From: Anaerolineae bacterium
GTDB lineage: Bacteria > Chloroflexota > Anaerolineae > 4572-78 > J111
DNA: 58,498 nt
Direction: 5' to 3'
Assembly (NCBI GenBank): GCA_023382535.1
Contig: JAHDWA010000023.1
Span: 77,673-136,170 of the forward strand
The notes beneath the pieces are model-generated. The model was not told the DNA's origin, did no database searches, and saw only the letters and a list, made by a program, of their open reading frames with translations. Made by a program: the position numbers and the translations under genes. Shown here piece by piece: positions 41,098 to 47,588 of this stretch; the stretch's first letter is position 1, and each line of letters begins with the position of its first letter.

Positions 41098-42495
41098 CTA
41101 CCCAACCAGCAAAAAAGTCGGCACCGTCGAACCGCCGCCAGCAGTGACGTTCAGCAGTGTAGCCGTGGAGAGACGGGTCAGACAGCCGTAAATACTGTCG
41201 CCGTGAAAGACGAACGGCGCCGTATCGAGCATGCGGTCGAAAATGTGCAGGTGGCCGTCAATCAGGCTGGGGTAGGCTTCGCTGGGGATGGCCACACGTT
41301 CCTGTACGATATAGGGAGTGCCCAACGAAGCCTGCACGGCTTGCTCCCACTCTGTTGAGTCAACCGTCCAGCCCAGAACAATGCCTCGCCCGCCGTAATC
41401 GTCGTTGGGTTTGAGGACCAGCCGTTCCTGCTGCTGGTGGATGAAGGGAATCAGGTCAACCTTTTGGCCGCTATATTCTGTCTGCCGCTCTTCGACCCGG
41501 CGAGTCCAGGGGATGTGGTCGGCGATAGCCTGCTGCTCGTCCGCGGTAAACAGGTGAGCGTTGCGCTCGTCGCTCAACACGGCCAGGCTGGCCTTTTTGT
41601 AGAGCAGCTTACAGGCAAAGGGGTTGACCATGCAGACCGCTCCATCTCGCACGGCCCGGATGAGGGGGTGAGCCAGCCCCTCCCGATCAACTAATTCGGC
41701 AAGGAGGACGCGCTTGTAAATCAGGGTGATGTGATAGTCCCCGGCCATTAGTTTGCCCTGGTGGTACTCCAGCTCGCGCGGGTCGGCGATGATACAGTCC
41801 AGGCCCTGCGCTTTGAAGTAAGAGTCGAACAGGACAAATTCGCTGTAGGTCGGCACGTCGCGCCAATCCACAATAGCCAAACGCGGCGCTTCGTTCCGCC
41901 CGGCCCATTGGTAATAACTTTCCAACAATGCATGCATCACGCCATACCGGGCCGGCAAAGGGAGGAGCTGGCAGCGGCGCAAAAACTGGCTCATCACCGG
42001 CAGGGTGTAGAAAAGTTCGGTCAGGGCGTCGTTGTAGGCCGGAGCGGCCGGGGTTTCGGCGTTGTATTCGGTGAAGCGAAGCTGGCCCTCATGGTTCGCC
42101 CTCACCCCCGGCCCCTCTCCGTCTGGGAGAGGGGAGGCAGGAACAAAGAAGGCATCCAGGCGGGAGGTGGGGCTGGCCGGACGGAAGCCGGGATCGTGCT
42201 GGACCAGTTCTTCCTCCCAATCGGTCAGGTCAAATTGGGCGCGAAACGCTTTATCGCCAATAGCGGCCTGGTGGATTTTAGCAAAGGCGGCCAGCAGTAT
42301 CCGGGTACGCTGCTGGATGAAGCGGTACTGGGCCAGGGTCAAAAAGCGGGGCCGCAGGACCGAACACAACGGGCGCTCGCCAAAGAATAGACCGCGCCGC
42401 TGCTGTTGGGCATCCAACTGCCCTTGTGACTCGGCGGCGACATCGCCGGTCAATAATAAATCGTGATAGGTTTGAATGGCTTGTTGCAGAATCAT
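41098..42495 (-). CDS. Circularly permuted-type ATP-grasp ligase
   Basis: This 465-residue protein looks like a circularly permuted type-2 ATP-grasp or glutathionylspermidine-synthase-like ligase. The ATP-grasp part is C-terminal: LVLKPNDDYGGRGIVLGW near 370-387, then YIVQERVAIPSEAYP. Such ligases join a carboxylate to an amine with ATP. Residues about 120-135 are encoded by a palindromic repeat (42099-42139), which interrupts the conserved HDPGFR...RFTEYNAETP region as an in-frame insert. ATG 42495 has a GGAGG 5 nt upstream; an earlier TTG is less likely. It lies downstream of a second ATP-grasp gene. Confidence 0.72.
   Translation of the reverse strand: MILQQAIQTYHDLLLTGDVAAESQGQLDAQQQRRGLFFGERPLCSVLRPRFLTLAQYRFIQQRTRILLAAFAKIHQAAIGDKAFRAQFDLTDWEEELVQHDPGFRPASPTSRLDAFFVPASPLPDGEGPGVRANHEGQLRFTEYNAETPAAPAYNDALTELFYTLPVMSQFLRRCQLLPLPARYGVMHALLESYYQWAGRNEAPRLAIVDWRDVPTYSEFVLFDSYFKAQGLDCIIADPRELEYHQGKLMAGDYHITLIYKRVLLAELVDREGLAHPLIRAVRDGAVCMVNPFACKLLYKKASLAVLSDERNAHLFTADEQQAIADHIPWTRRVEERQTEYSGQKVDLIPFIHQQQERLVLKPNDDYGGRGIVLGWTVDSTEWEQAVQASLGTPYIVQERVAIPSEAYPSLIDGHLHIFDRMLDTAPFVFHGDSIYGCLTRLSTATLLNVTAGGGSTVPTFLLVG
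42099..42139. repeat. CCCCTCTCC...GGAGAGGGG palindrome inside the ATP-grasp gene
   Basis: CCCCTCTCC (42112-42120) is inverted at 42126-42134 with CCCTCACCCCCGG before it. It is read on the - strand as PASPLPDGEGPGVRA. I recall this palindrome as a widespread bacterial repeat; a search would be needed to confirm. Confidence 0.8.
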
Positions 42496-42536
42496 CTGCA
42501 CCTCCAAACATCAGACAAAATGAGCTAAATAACCCG

Positions 42537-42654
42537 TTAAGTACAAGCAAATAAATTGTGCGGGATTCGTAGTGACGACTTTAGTCGCTTCTAGTCTGGT
42601 TACGCGACTGAAGTCGCTCCTACAAATCTTCAAAACTTTTTTGTTTGCACTTAA
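42537..42654. mobile_element. MITE-like element, copy 2
   Basis: A 118-bp intergenic element with TTAAGTACAAGCAAA at one end and TTTGTTTGCACTTAA at the other (13 of 15 inverted matches). Inner arms GTAGTGACGACTTTAGTCGC and GCGACTGAAGTCGCTCCTAC are again inverted. It is the same family and length as 30512-30630, with both ends conserved. It lies between the two ATP-grasp genes and could affect their co-transcription. Confidence 0.88.
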
Positions 42655-42692
42655 ACATAAAACGTAAGAGATGTTCGACCAAGTTCATCATG

Positions 42693-42724
42693 CATCAGAG
42701 CGAAGCCTCCCCCTGGGCCGCATC
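42693..42724. repeat. 32-bp dispersed repeat, copy B, in the intergenic region
   Basis: The sequence matches the reverse complement of 18388-18419 in 29 of 32 positions. It sits just after the stop of the second ATP-grasp gene, with ACATTTTACGCCTCAC following in the style of the other repeats. Confidence 0.85.
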
Positions 42725-42736
42725 ACATTTTACGCC

Positions 42737-43675
42737 TCACTTCTTCCGTGCTGCCGTAAACAGCTTATCCCAGCGCAAATCTTTGCTCTGTTTGCGTGGC
42801 TTTTTGGCCAGACGGATGGCCATGCCGGCCATATGCTCGACCACCCATTTGAAGTAAAACTGGGTCAGCGAGTTGATGTCCATATCGGGCGCCGGGTTCA
42901 TGAAGTCAATGGCGTAGGGAACGCCATCGCGGATCGCCCACTCCACCGTGTTCATATCGTAGCCCAGGGCACGCACCAGCTTGAGCGAGTCATCCACAAT
43001 GCGGCGGCCCAGTTGAGGGCCGAGGTGATCGTGCTCGACGTAATATTTGCGCTCGCCGGGGTGATACTTGATCGGCAGTACCTCCTCCTGGCCCAGGCAG
43101 ATGCAGCGCACGTAGTGCTCCCACTGAATGAACTCCTGCAGGATCATGGTCAACAGGCCGGAGCTGTTATAGTGCTCAATGACCTCCTCCAGCGAGTGGC
43201 AGATGTAAACCTCCTTCCAGCCGCCGCCGTGGGCATCTTTGAGCACGCAGGGCAGGCCGATGTAGGCAATGATTCCCTGCCAGTCGAGTGGATAATTCAG
43301 GTTGCGCAGGCTTTCGGCGTGGACAATGCCGGCGACGTACTCTTTGTTGGGCAGGACCAGCGTCTTGGGGCTGGCAACGCCCAGCCGGGTCGCCAGCGAA
43401 GCTTCAAAGAATTTGTCGTCAGCCGTCCACATGAAAGGGTTGTTGATCACCGTAGCGCCCTGGAGCACGGCATTCTTGAGGTAGCTGCGATAGTACGGAA
43501 CTTCGTGCGAGATACGATCAATAATGACGGTGTAAGGACAGGGTTCGTCCATCTGCGTGCCGCCCAGCCTGACATATTCGGCGGTGACGCCCTCATCCCG
43601 GCGGTTGACTTCTTCGATGAAAGCCGGGGGAAACGACCACTCCCGCCCTACAAGCAGCCCAACTTTAAGAGTCAT
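42737..43675 (-). CDS. ATP-grasp ligase (RimK/D-Ala-D-Ala-ligase-like)
   Basis: The protein is about 312 residues. It has an N-terminal pre-ATP-grasp domain, then ATP-binding elements CVLKDAHGGGWKEVYI near 170-185, LQEFIQWEHYVRCICLG and a C-terminal YAIDFMNPAPDMDI with the metal-binding acidic/Asn pair. This is the RimK/Ddl-type fold, different from the permuted ATP-grasp next to it. An amidoligase using an amino acid or small peptide is likely; the substrate is unknown. An AGGAG precedes the start; the ATG (codon 3 of the longest frame) is chosen. The exact start may be off by a base in my count. Confidence 0.8.
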   Translation of the reverse strand: MTLKVGLLVGREWSFPPAFIEEVNRRDEGVTAEYVRLGGTQMDEPCPYTVIIDRISHEVPYYRSYLKNAVLQGATVINNPFMWTADDKFFEASLATRLGVASPKTLVLPNKEYVAGIVHAESLRNLNYPLDWQGIIAYIGLPCVLKDAHGGGWKEVYICHSLEEVIEHYNSSGLLTMILQEFIQWEHYVRCICLGQEEVLPIKYHPGERKYYVEHDHLGPQLGRRIVDDSLKLVRALGYDMNTVEWAIRDGVPYAIDFMNPAPDMDINSLTQFYFKWVVEHMAGMAIRLAKKPRKQSKDLRWDKLFTAARKK

Positions 43676-43693
43676 AAGCAATCTCCTGGAGAA

Positions 43694-43718
43694 TAGTAAT
43701 CAGTAGCCAGTAGTCAGA
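43694..43718 (+). repeat. 25-bp AGTAGTCAG repeat, copy 1
   Basis: ATAGTAATCAGTAGCCAGTAGTCAG style units of 7-8 bp. The reverse complement matches 44828-44852 in 22 of 25 positions, so the esterase gene between them is flanked by inverted copies. Confidence 0.8.
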
Positions 43719-43738
43719 AAGATATCAGAATCATATGT

Positions 43739-43863
43739 ACGCCCGCCCCGCGATAAATCGCAGGGCTTTCAAACAACGCCCGATGAATCGGGCTAAAAGT
43801 AAGCTTTAAGCCGGATTCATCCGGCGCAGTGCAATAGCGCGGCGATTTATCGCCGTGCGAACA
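43739..43863. repeat. Nested palindromic repeat (GATNNATC modules)
   Basis: Four modules occur in order: GCGATAAATCGC, CCCGATGAATCGGG, CCGGATTCATCCGG and GGCGATTTATCGCC. Each is nearly self-complementary, and module 1 also pairs with 4 and module 2 with 3. The outer ends (GTACGCCCGCC, and GTGCGAAC at the right) are weakly inverted. It could extrude as a cruciform or form a complex RNA fold between the two genes. No reading frame is present. Confidence 0.85.
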
Positions 43864-43932
43864 TCTCTGATTTCATTTTGACCCCTACATTTCCCACCAA
43901 ACTTCTCCGAATTTATCCCGTGTGAGGTTATC

Positions 43933-44775
43933 CTAGCGGCTCAATAAGAACTCTATCGCTCCCGGCAGGCGGCGCGCCCAGGCGGCTTCATTGTGCAGGC
44001 CGCTCTCTTCCTCCACGTAGAGCAGGTCGTGGCCGGGCCGGTACCCCTTGTGGTAGAGCAGATCGTACATGCCGTGGACGGTGGAGTTATACCCGCTTAA
44101 CCGGAGCCGGAGCTGCGGACGATCGGTGAAAAAGTGAGTTTGCTCGTGAGTCCCCGTGTCCAGGTAGATTTTGCCGGGAATGTAAGGGGCCTGTTCGATA
44201 TAGGTGAAAATGCGGCCCTGGGCAAACCACAACGACGGGCTCATAACCCCGATAAAACCAAACGCCTGGGGCGGGCGAAAGAAAGCATAGAGCGTGATCA
44301 AGCCGCCCATGGATGAGCCGATCATGCCCGTGTGCGCTCGATCCGGCAGCGTCCGAAACTCCCGGTCAAGCAGGGGTTTGACCGTTTGCACAATGAAGTC
44401 CAGGTATTTCGCTCCCTGACCGGTGCTGTAGCGGGGCTGGGGAAACGGGCTGTACTCGTCGAGACGCTGCTCTCCCAGGTTGGGCAGACCTACAACAATT
44501 GCCTCGTAGCCGCGTCGGCTCAACGCCTCCATCGTCTCATCTACCTGCCACTCGCCGGCAAAACTGGTGAATTGATCAAATAGGTTCTGCCCGTCATGCA
44601 TATAAATGACCGGATAGCGTTTGTGGGACCGTTCGTAGGAAGGCGGCAGGTAAACCAGAAGGTCGCGCCGGTTGCGCAACTGGGGCGACCATAACTCCTT
44701 CAGTACCTTCAACGTGCCGACAACGGTGTGCTGACCGGCCTCGCTATCCTGTGTATAATCCTGCCAGTCGGTCAT
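43933..44775 (-). CDS. Esterase of the enterochelin-esterase/esterase-D type
   Basis: The 280-residue alpha/beta hydrolase has YPVIYMHDGQNLFD near 54-67 and a nucleophile elbow GSSMGG near 152-157 (Ser in the middle). The C-terminal His is in SGLHNEAAWARR. The family is the putative esterase (PF00756-like) that cleaves enterochelin-type or sugar esters. There is no signal peptide. It is the second of two esterase genes feeding into two ATP-grasp genes. Its ATG is at 44775, 83 bp after the previous stop. Confidence 0.85.
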   Translation of the reverse strand: MTDWQDYTQDSEAGQHTVVGTLKVLKELWSPQLRNRRDLLVYLPPSYERSHKRYPVIYMHDGQNLFDQFTSFAGEWQVDETMEALSRRGYEAIVVGLPNLGEQRLDEYSPFPQPRYSTGQGAKYLDFIVQTVKPLLDREFRTLPDRAHTGMIGSSMGGLITLYAFFRPPQAFGFIGVMSPSLWFAQGRIFTYIEQAPYIPGKIYLDTGTHEQTHFFTDRPQLRLRLSGYNSTVHGMYDLLYHKGYRPGHDLLYVEEESGLHNEAAWARRLPGAIEFLLSR

Positions 44776-44827
44776 ACTTTATAAGAGGTAGACGGTAGAC
44801 CGTAAACGGTAGACAGGGATTCTTTCT

Positions 44828-44852
44828 CTGGCTACTGACTACTGGTTACTAT
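44828..44852 (-). repeat. 25-bp AGTAGTCAG repeat, copy 2 (inverted)
   Basis: Inverse copy of 43694-43718 (22 of 25). Just upstream (44789-44810) is another short tandem pattern, GTAGACGGTAGACCGTAAACGG-like. Both lie in the gap between the two esterase genes. Confidence 0.75.
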
Positions 44853-44858
44853 CTTATC

Positions 44859-45578
44859 TTAATCATGGCCTCCAATGTAAAGCCGGAGCATATCCCTCCA
44901 CCAGGGCCAGTCGTGCGCCCAGCCGTCCCAGATGCGCAGGGCATGCCAGATATTCTTAGCCCAGAGGTGGCCCGACAAATGCTCATTGTTCAGGCACAAT
45001 GGGTCATCGCGGCCCACGGCCAGAATGATATCCATGCGCCGCAGTGCCTCCAGGCGGCTGTTGTCGTGCTCGTTGGGAATGTAGGCGCAGGGGTTGTTAA
45101 AGTAAATGGTCCCGTTGTGATGGCCGTCAGTCCAATCGCTGATATCGTAGATGCCGCTCATGCCAATGACCCGGCCAACCAGATCAGGATGGCGAAAGGC
45201 AAAGTTGACCGCGTGGTACGCGCCGAAGCTGGCGCCTGTGGTGATCAGAAATGGGTTGGGATTGCGATAGGTAGTCAGGGGCAAGAGTTCATTCAAAAGA
45301 TAAGTTTCATACTGGACGTGCCGCCTGGCCCGGCCATTGGGGTGAGCCCAGCGAGCATACCAGCTTTCACTGTCTATACTGTCCACACAGTAGAGCTGCA
45401 GCCAGCCGTTCTCTAAATGTTCTGACAGGGCTGCAATCATGCCCCGATCTTCCCACTCGAAAAAACGGCCCATGGAGGTGGGGAAAACCAGTACCCGCGC
45501 TCCGGCGTGGCCAAAAATCAACAGCTCCATCTCCCGCCCCAGCGAGGGGCTGTACCAGTGCTGATATTCGCGATGCAT
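44859..45578 (-). CDS. Second alpha/beta-hydrolase esterase
   Basis: The 239-residue protein is in the putative-esterase family but is clearly different from its neighbour. Visible: VLVFPTSMGRFFEWEDRG near 28-45, the elbow TGASFGAYHA near 118-127 with Ser at the centre, the Asp in AVGRDDPLC and the His in GWAHDWPWW. The Ser sits in GASFGA rather than GxSxG-Gly. ATG 45578 has AGGAG 10 nt upstream. It begins the - strand series esterase, esterase, ATP-grasp, ATP-grasp, S9 peptidase. Confidence 0.8.
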   Translation of the reverse strand: MHREYQHWYSPSLGREMELLIFGHAGARVLVFPTSMGRFFEWEDRGMIAALSEHLENGWLQLYCVDSIDSESWYARWAHPNGRARRHVQYETYLLNELLPLTTYRNPNPFLITTGASFGAYHAVNFAFRHPDLVGRVIGMSGIYDISDWTDGHHNGTIYFNNPCAYIPNEHDNSRLEALRRMDIILAVGRDDPLCLNNEHLSGHLWAKNIWHALRIWDGWAHDWPWWRDMLRLYIGGHD

Positions 45579-45627
45579 CGGGGGTGGCTCCTGATTGGTT
45601 TTGATTTTTAGAGTCGGTCACGAACTG

Positions 45628-45690
45628 GAAGGTTGGAGGAGTGGAAGGCTGGCGCTATCCAATCCTCGAGTCTTCCAACCCGATTATCCA
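45628..45690. repeat. GGTTGGAGGAGTGGAAGG inverted repeat
   Basis: GGAAGGTTGGAGGAGTGGAAGG on the left is mirrored by complementary CCAATCCTCGAGTCTTCCAACC on the right, giving an imperfect hairpin. It lies upstream of the second esterase and again shows the 7-8 bp iterated style. Confidence 0.7.
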
Positions 45691-45776
45691 AGTAGGGAGT
45701 CAAAAATATGTTTTATTCTCTTTAAGTATGGCTGATAAACGCGGTAGTTTACCACCGAGTTGGAGGATAGAAAAAT

Positions 45777-46301
45777 CTAGGCCTGATCTTGAGGCAAATC
45801 TCTGGTTGGCTCAACGACAACGCCGTCGGTCATCCAGCAATCTTGATAGGGCGCTTCGCTCTGCTTGGACAGCATAAAAATATAAACGGTGGACTGGCCG
45901 TCGGCGCCGATGAGTTTGACCCGCTGGGTGGCGCTGTCACCCGATATTTCGATGGGATCGAGCTCGACCGATTTGTGATTGAGCATAGCGTTGTAGGGCG
46001 GGGCTTTGAGCATTTTGACAAAACGGGTGAGGGGGCCGGTGCTTCTTTTATTGCCGGGGGAAGCAAAGTTAAAGGCGGCTTCGATGCCTTTATTGGCCTC
46101 GTCGTTGTGCTGTAAAGACTCCAACTGGAGGCGAACGACCTCTTCAGGCGACAGGGCCGGGCTGGGCGTCGGCAGGTTTAGAGCCTGCTCCTCCTCAGCC
46201 TGGCCAAAGGCGTTCAAGGTGCAGCCGCTGGCGATAAGACCGAACATAAGGAGCACGAGCACAAGACCGGTTTGGCTGAAGTTGACCCAACGACGTTTCA
46301 T
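45777..46301 (-). CDS. DUF4864 lipoprotein
   Basis: The 174-residue protein starts at ATG 46301, with GAGGAGG 5-8 nt before it. A lipoprotein signal ends in LIASGC near residue 27, followed by a short Gln/Glu/Pro linker. The rest matches the DUF4864 pattern: LSPEEVVRLQLESLQHND, then AAFNFASPGNK, FVKMLKAPPYNAML and a C-terminal beta-strand end with DCWMTDGVVV. The function of DUF4864 is not known. It has its own promoter and reads away from the next gene. Confidence 0.82.
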   Translation of the reverse strand: MKRRWVNFSQTGLVLVLLMFGLIASGCTLNAFGQAEEEQALNLPTPSPALSPEEVVRLQLESLQHNDEANKGIEAAFNFASPGNKRSTGPLTRFVKMLKAPPYNAMLNHKSVELDPIEISGDSATQRVKLIGADGQSTVYIFMLSKQSEAPYQDCWMTDGVVVEPTRDLPQDQA

Positions 46302-46361
46302 CTGTCCTCCTCTGCGGAGAAGAAGTAAATTTTTACATTTCGGCTGGACTTTGTACTCGTA

Positions 46362-46390
46362 AGTATAGCACGCCCCGCTCATGGAAGCAA
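46362..46390 (-). promoter_or_regulatory. Promoter of the DUF4864 lipoprotein gene
   Basis: On the - strand TTGCTT (46390-46385), a 17-nt spacer ending in TGC, and TATACT (46367-46362) form an extended -10 promoter. The leader would be about 54 nt. Confidence 0.6.
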
Positions 46391-46481
46391 TCAATTTTTA
46401 CGCCCGATTTTTAAGCAACGGAGTTGCTAAAACTGGAAAAGTAAAGTAAACCATCGGCAAAATTTGGAGCAAGGGGGATTT

Positions 46482-47375
46482 ATGGCAAACGTTGGTTTTG
46501 TCGGACTCGGATTGTTGGGCACGGCAATGGTGAAACGGCTGCTCAGCGCCGGCCACACCGTTACCGGTTATAACCGGACCAAAGCAAAGGCTGACCCGCT
46601 GATCGCCCTGGGAATGCAGTGGGCCGATTCTCCTGGCGCGGTTGCCGCAGCCGCCGACGTTGTTTTTTCGATTGTATTGGATGCCGACTCGGTCCGGGCG
46701 GTGCTCCAGGGGCCGTCTGGAATCATGGCCGGCTTGACACCCGGCAAAATCTATATTGATATGAGCACGATCAGCCCGGCCGACAGCCGGGAGTTTGCTG
46801 CCCTGGTGGCCCGTGAAAGCGGGGCTAAAATGTTGGAAGCGCCGGTCTCGGGCAACCATATTTCCATCCAGCAGGGTAGCCTCAGGATTTATATTGGCGG
46901 CGATGAGGATGCTTTTGCCCAGGCTCTGCCCACCCTGCGCGATATTAGCCCCCTGGTGACCTACGTTGGCGAAAATGGCCTGGCCCTGATTATAAAACTC
47001 GCCCTAAATCTAAACCTGGCCGTGCAGGTATTGGCTTTTAGCGAGGGGGTGCTGCTGGCTGAAAAGAGCGGTATTCCCCGGGCCAGGGCCGTCGAAATTC
47101 TGGCCAACAGCGCCATTGCTTCACCTCGAATTGCCATGCGCGGCCCCTTGATTCTGAATCAGCCGGACCCACCCTGGGCTGATTGCAGTAAGATTCAAAA
47201 AGATATGAATCTTGCTGTTGAGCTGGGCCAGCAGCTCCACCTACCTCTGCCTTCAACTACCCTGGTCAATGAATTTCTCACAGCAGCGCATGGAATGGGG
47301 CTGGGCCATTATGACTTCACCATCATTTTTGACGTATTGGCTCACCTGGCCGGGGTGAAAACAGAGCGTTCTTGA
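46482..47375 (+). CDS. Beta-hydroxyacid dehydrogenase (3-hydroxyisobutyrate dehydrogenase-like)
   Basis: This 298-residue NAD(P)-dependent oxidoreductase has the Rossmann motif GFVGLGLLGTAM near residues 5-16, YNRTKAKA and the substrate motif EAPVSGNHISIQQGSL near 118-133, plus the catalytic Lys region (IKLALNLNLAV). It belongs to the 3-hydroxyisobutyrate/glyoxylate reductase branch; the substrate is unknown. ATG 46482 has AAGGGGG 6-8 nt before it and matches the family start (MANVGFVGLG). Confidence 0.9.
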   Translation: MANVGFVGLGLLGTAMVKRLLSAGHTVTGYNRTKAKADPLIALGMQWADSPGAVAAAADVVFSIVLDADSVRAVLQGPSGIMAGLTPGKIYIDMSTISPADSREFAALVARESGAKMLEAPVSGNHISIQQGSLRIYIGGDEDAFAQALPTLRDISPLVTYVGENGLALIIKLALNLNLAVQVLAFSEGVLLAEKSGIPRARAVEILANSAIASPRIAMRGPLILNQPDPPWADCSKIQKDMNLAVELGQQLHLPLPSTTLVNEFLTAAHGMGLGHYDFTIIFDVLAHLAGVKTERS

Positions 47376-47442
47376 GAACCAAAATTAACCCAGATTAACA
47401 ATAAATTTAGCTGGCGACATAACGCTGGTTAACACAAGGCTA

Positions 47443-47534
47443 TTGATTGTTGAACAGATCTATATTACTATAGCCGAGAATTTGAATGTTATGGCAGTGA
47501 CAGATGTCGTTGTAAAGGAAGGACAAACGTCACT
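47443..47534 (+). promoter_or_regulatory. Possible promoter and inverted repeat upstream of the ABC importer
   Basis: TTGATT (47443-47448), 17 nt and TACTAT (47466-47471) form a weak promoter. Downstream, AGTGAC (47496-47501) is inverted as GTCACT (47529-47534). The 39-nt arrangement resembles 9039-9076 (AGTGACA...GTCACT with an AAGGAA in the middle). They may be sites of one regulator; the evidence is modest. The rest of the 213-bp gap shows AATTAACCCAGATTAAC-style repeats only. Confidence 0.35.
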
Positions 47535-47588
47535 CGTTTAATTCATCTAATTTTGTTACTATCACCAACCTAAGGGGGTTTTTGAAGC

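Noticed and set aside
42671..43696. A 341-codon open frame on the + strand opposite the second ATP-grasp gene
   Set aside because: The - strand product has clear ATP-grasp motifs; the opposite frame has no family features and is typical of GC-rich shadow frames.
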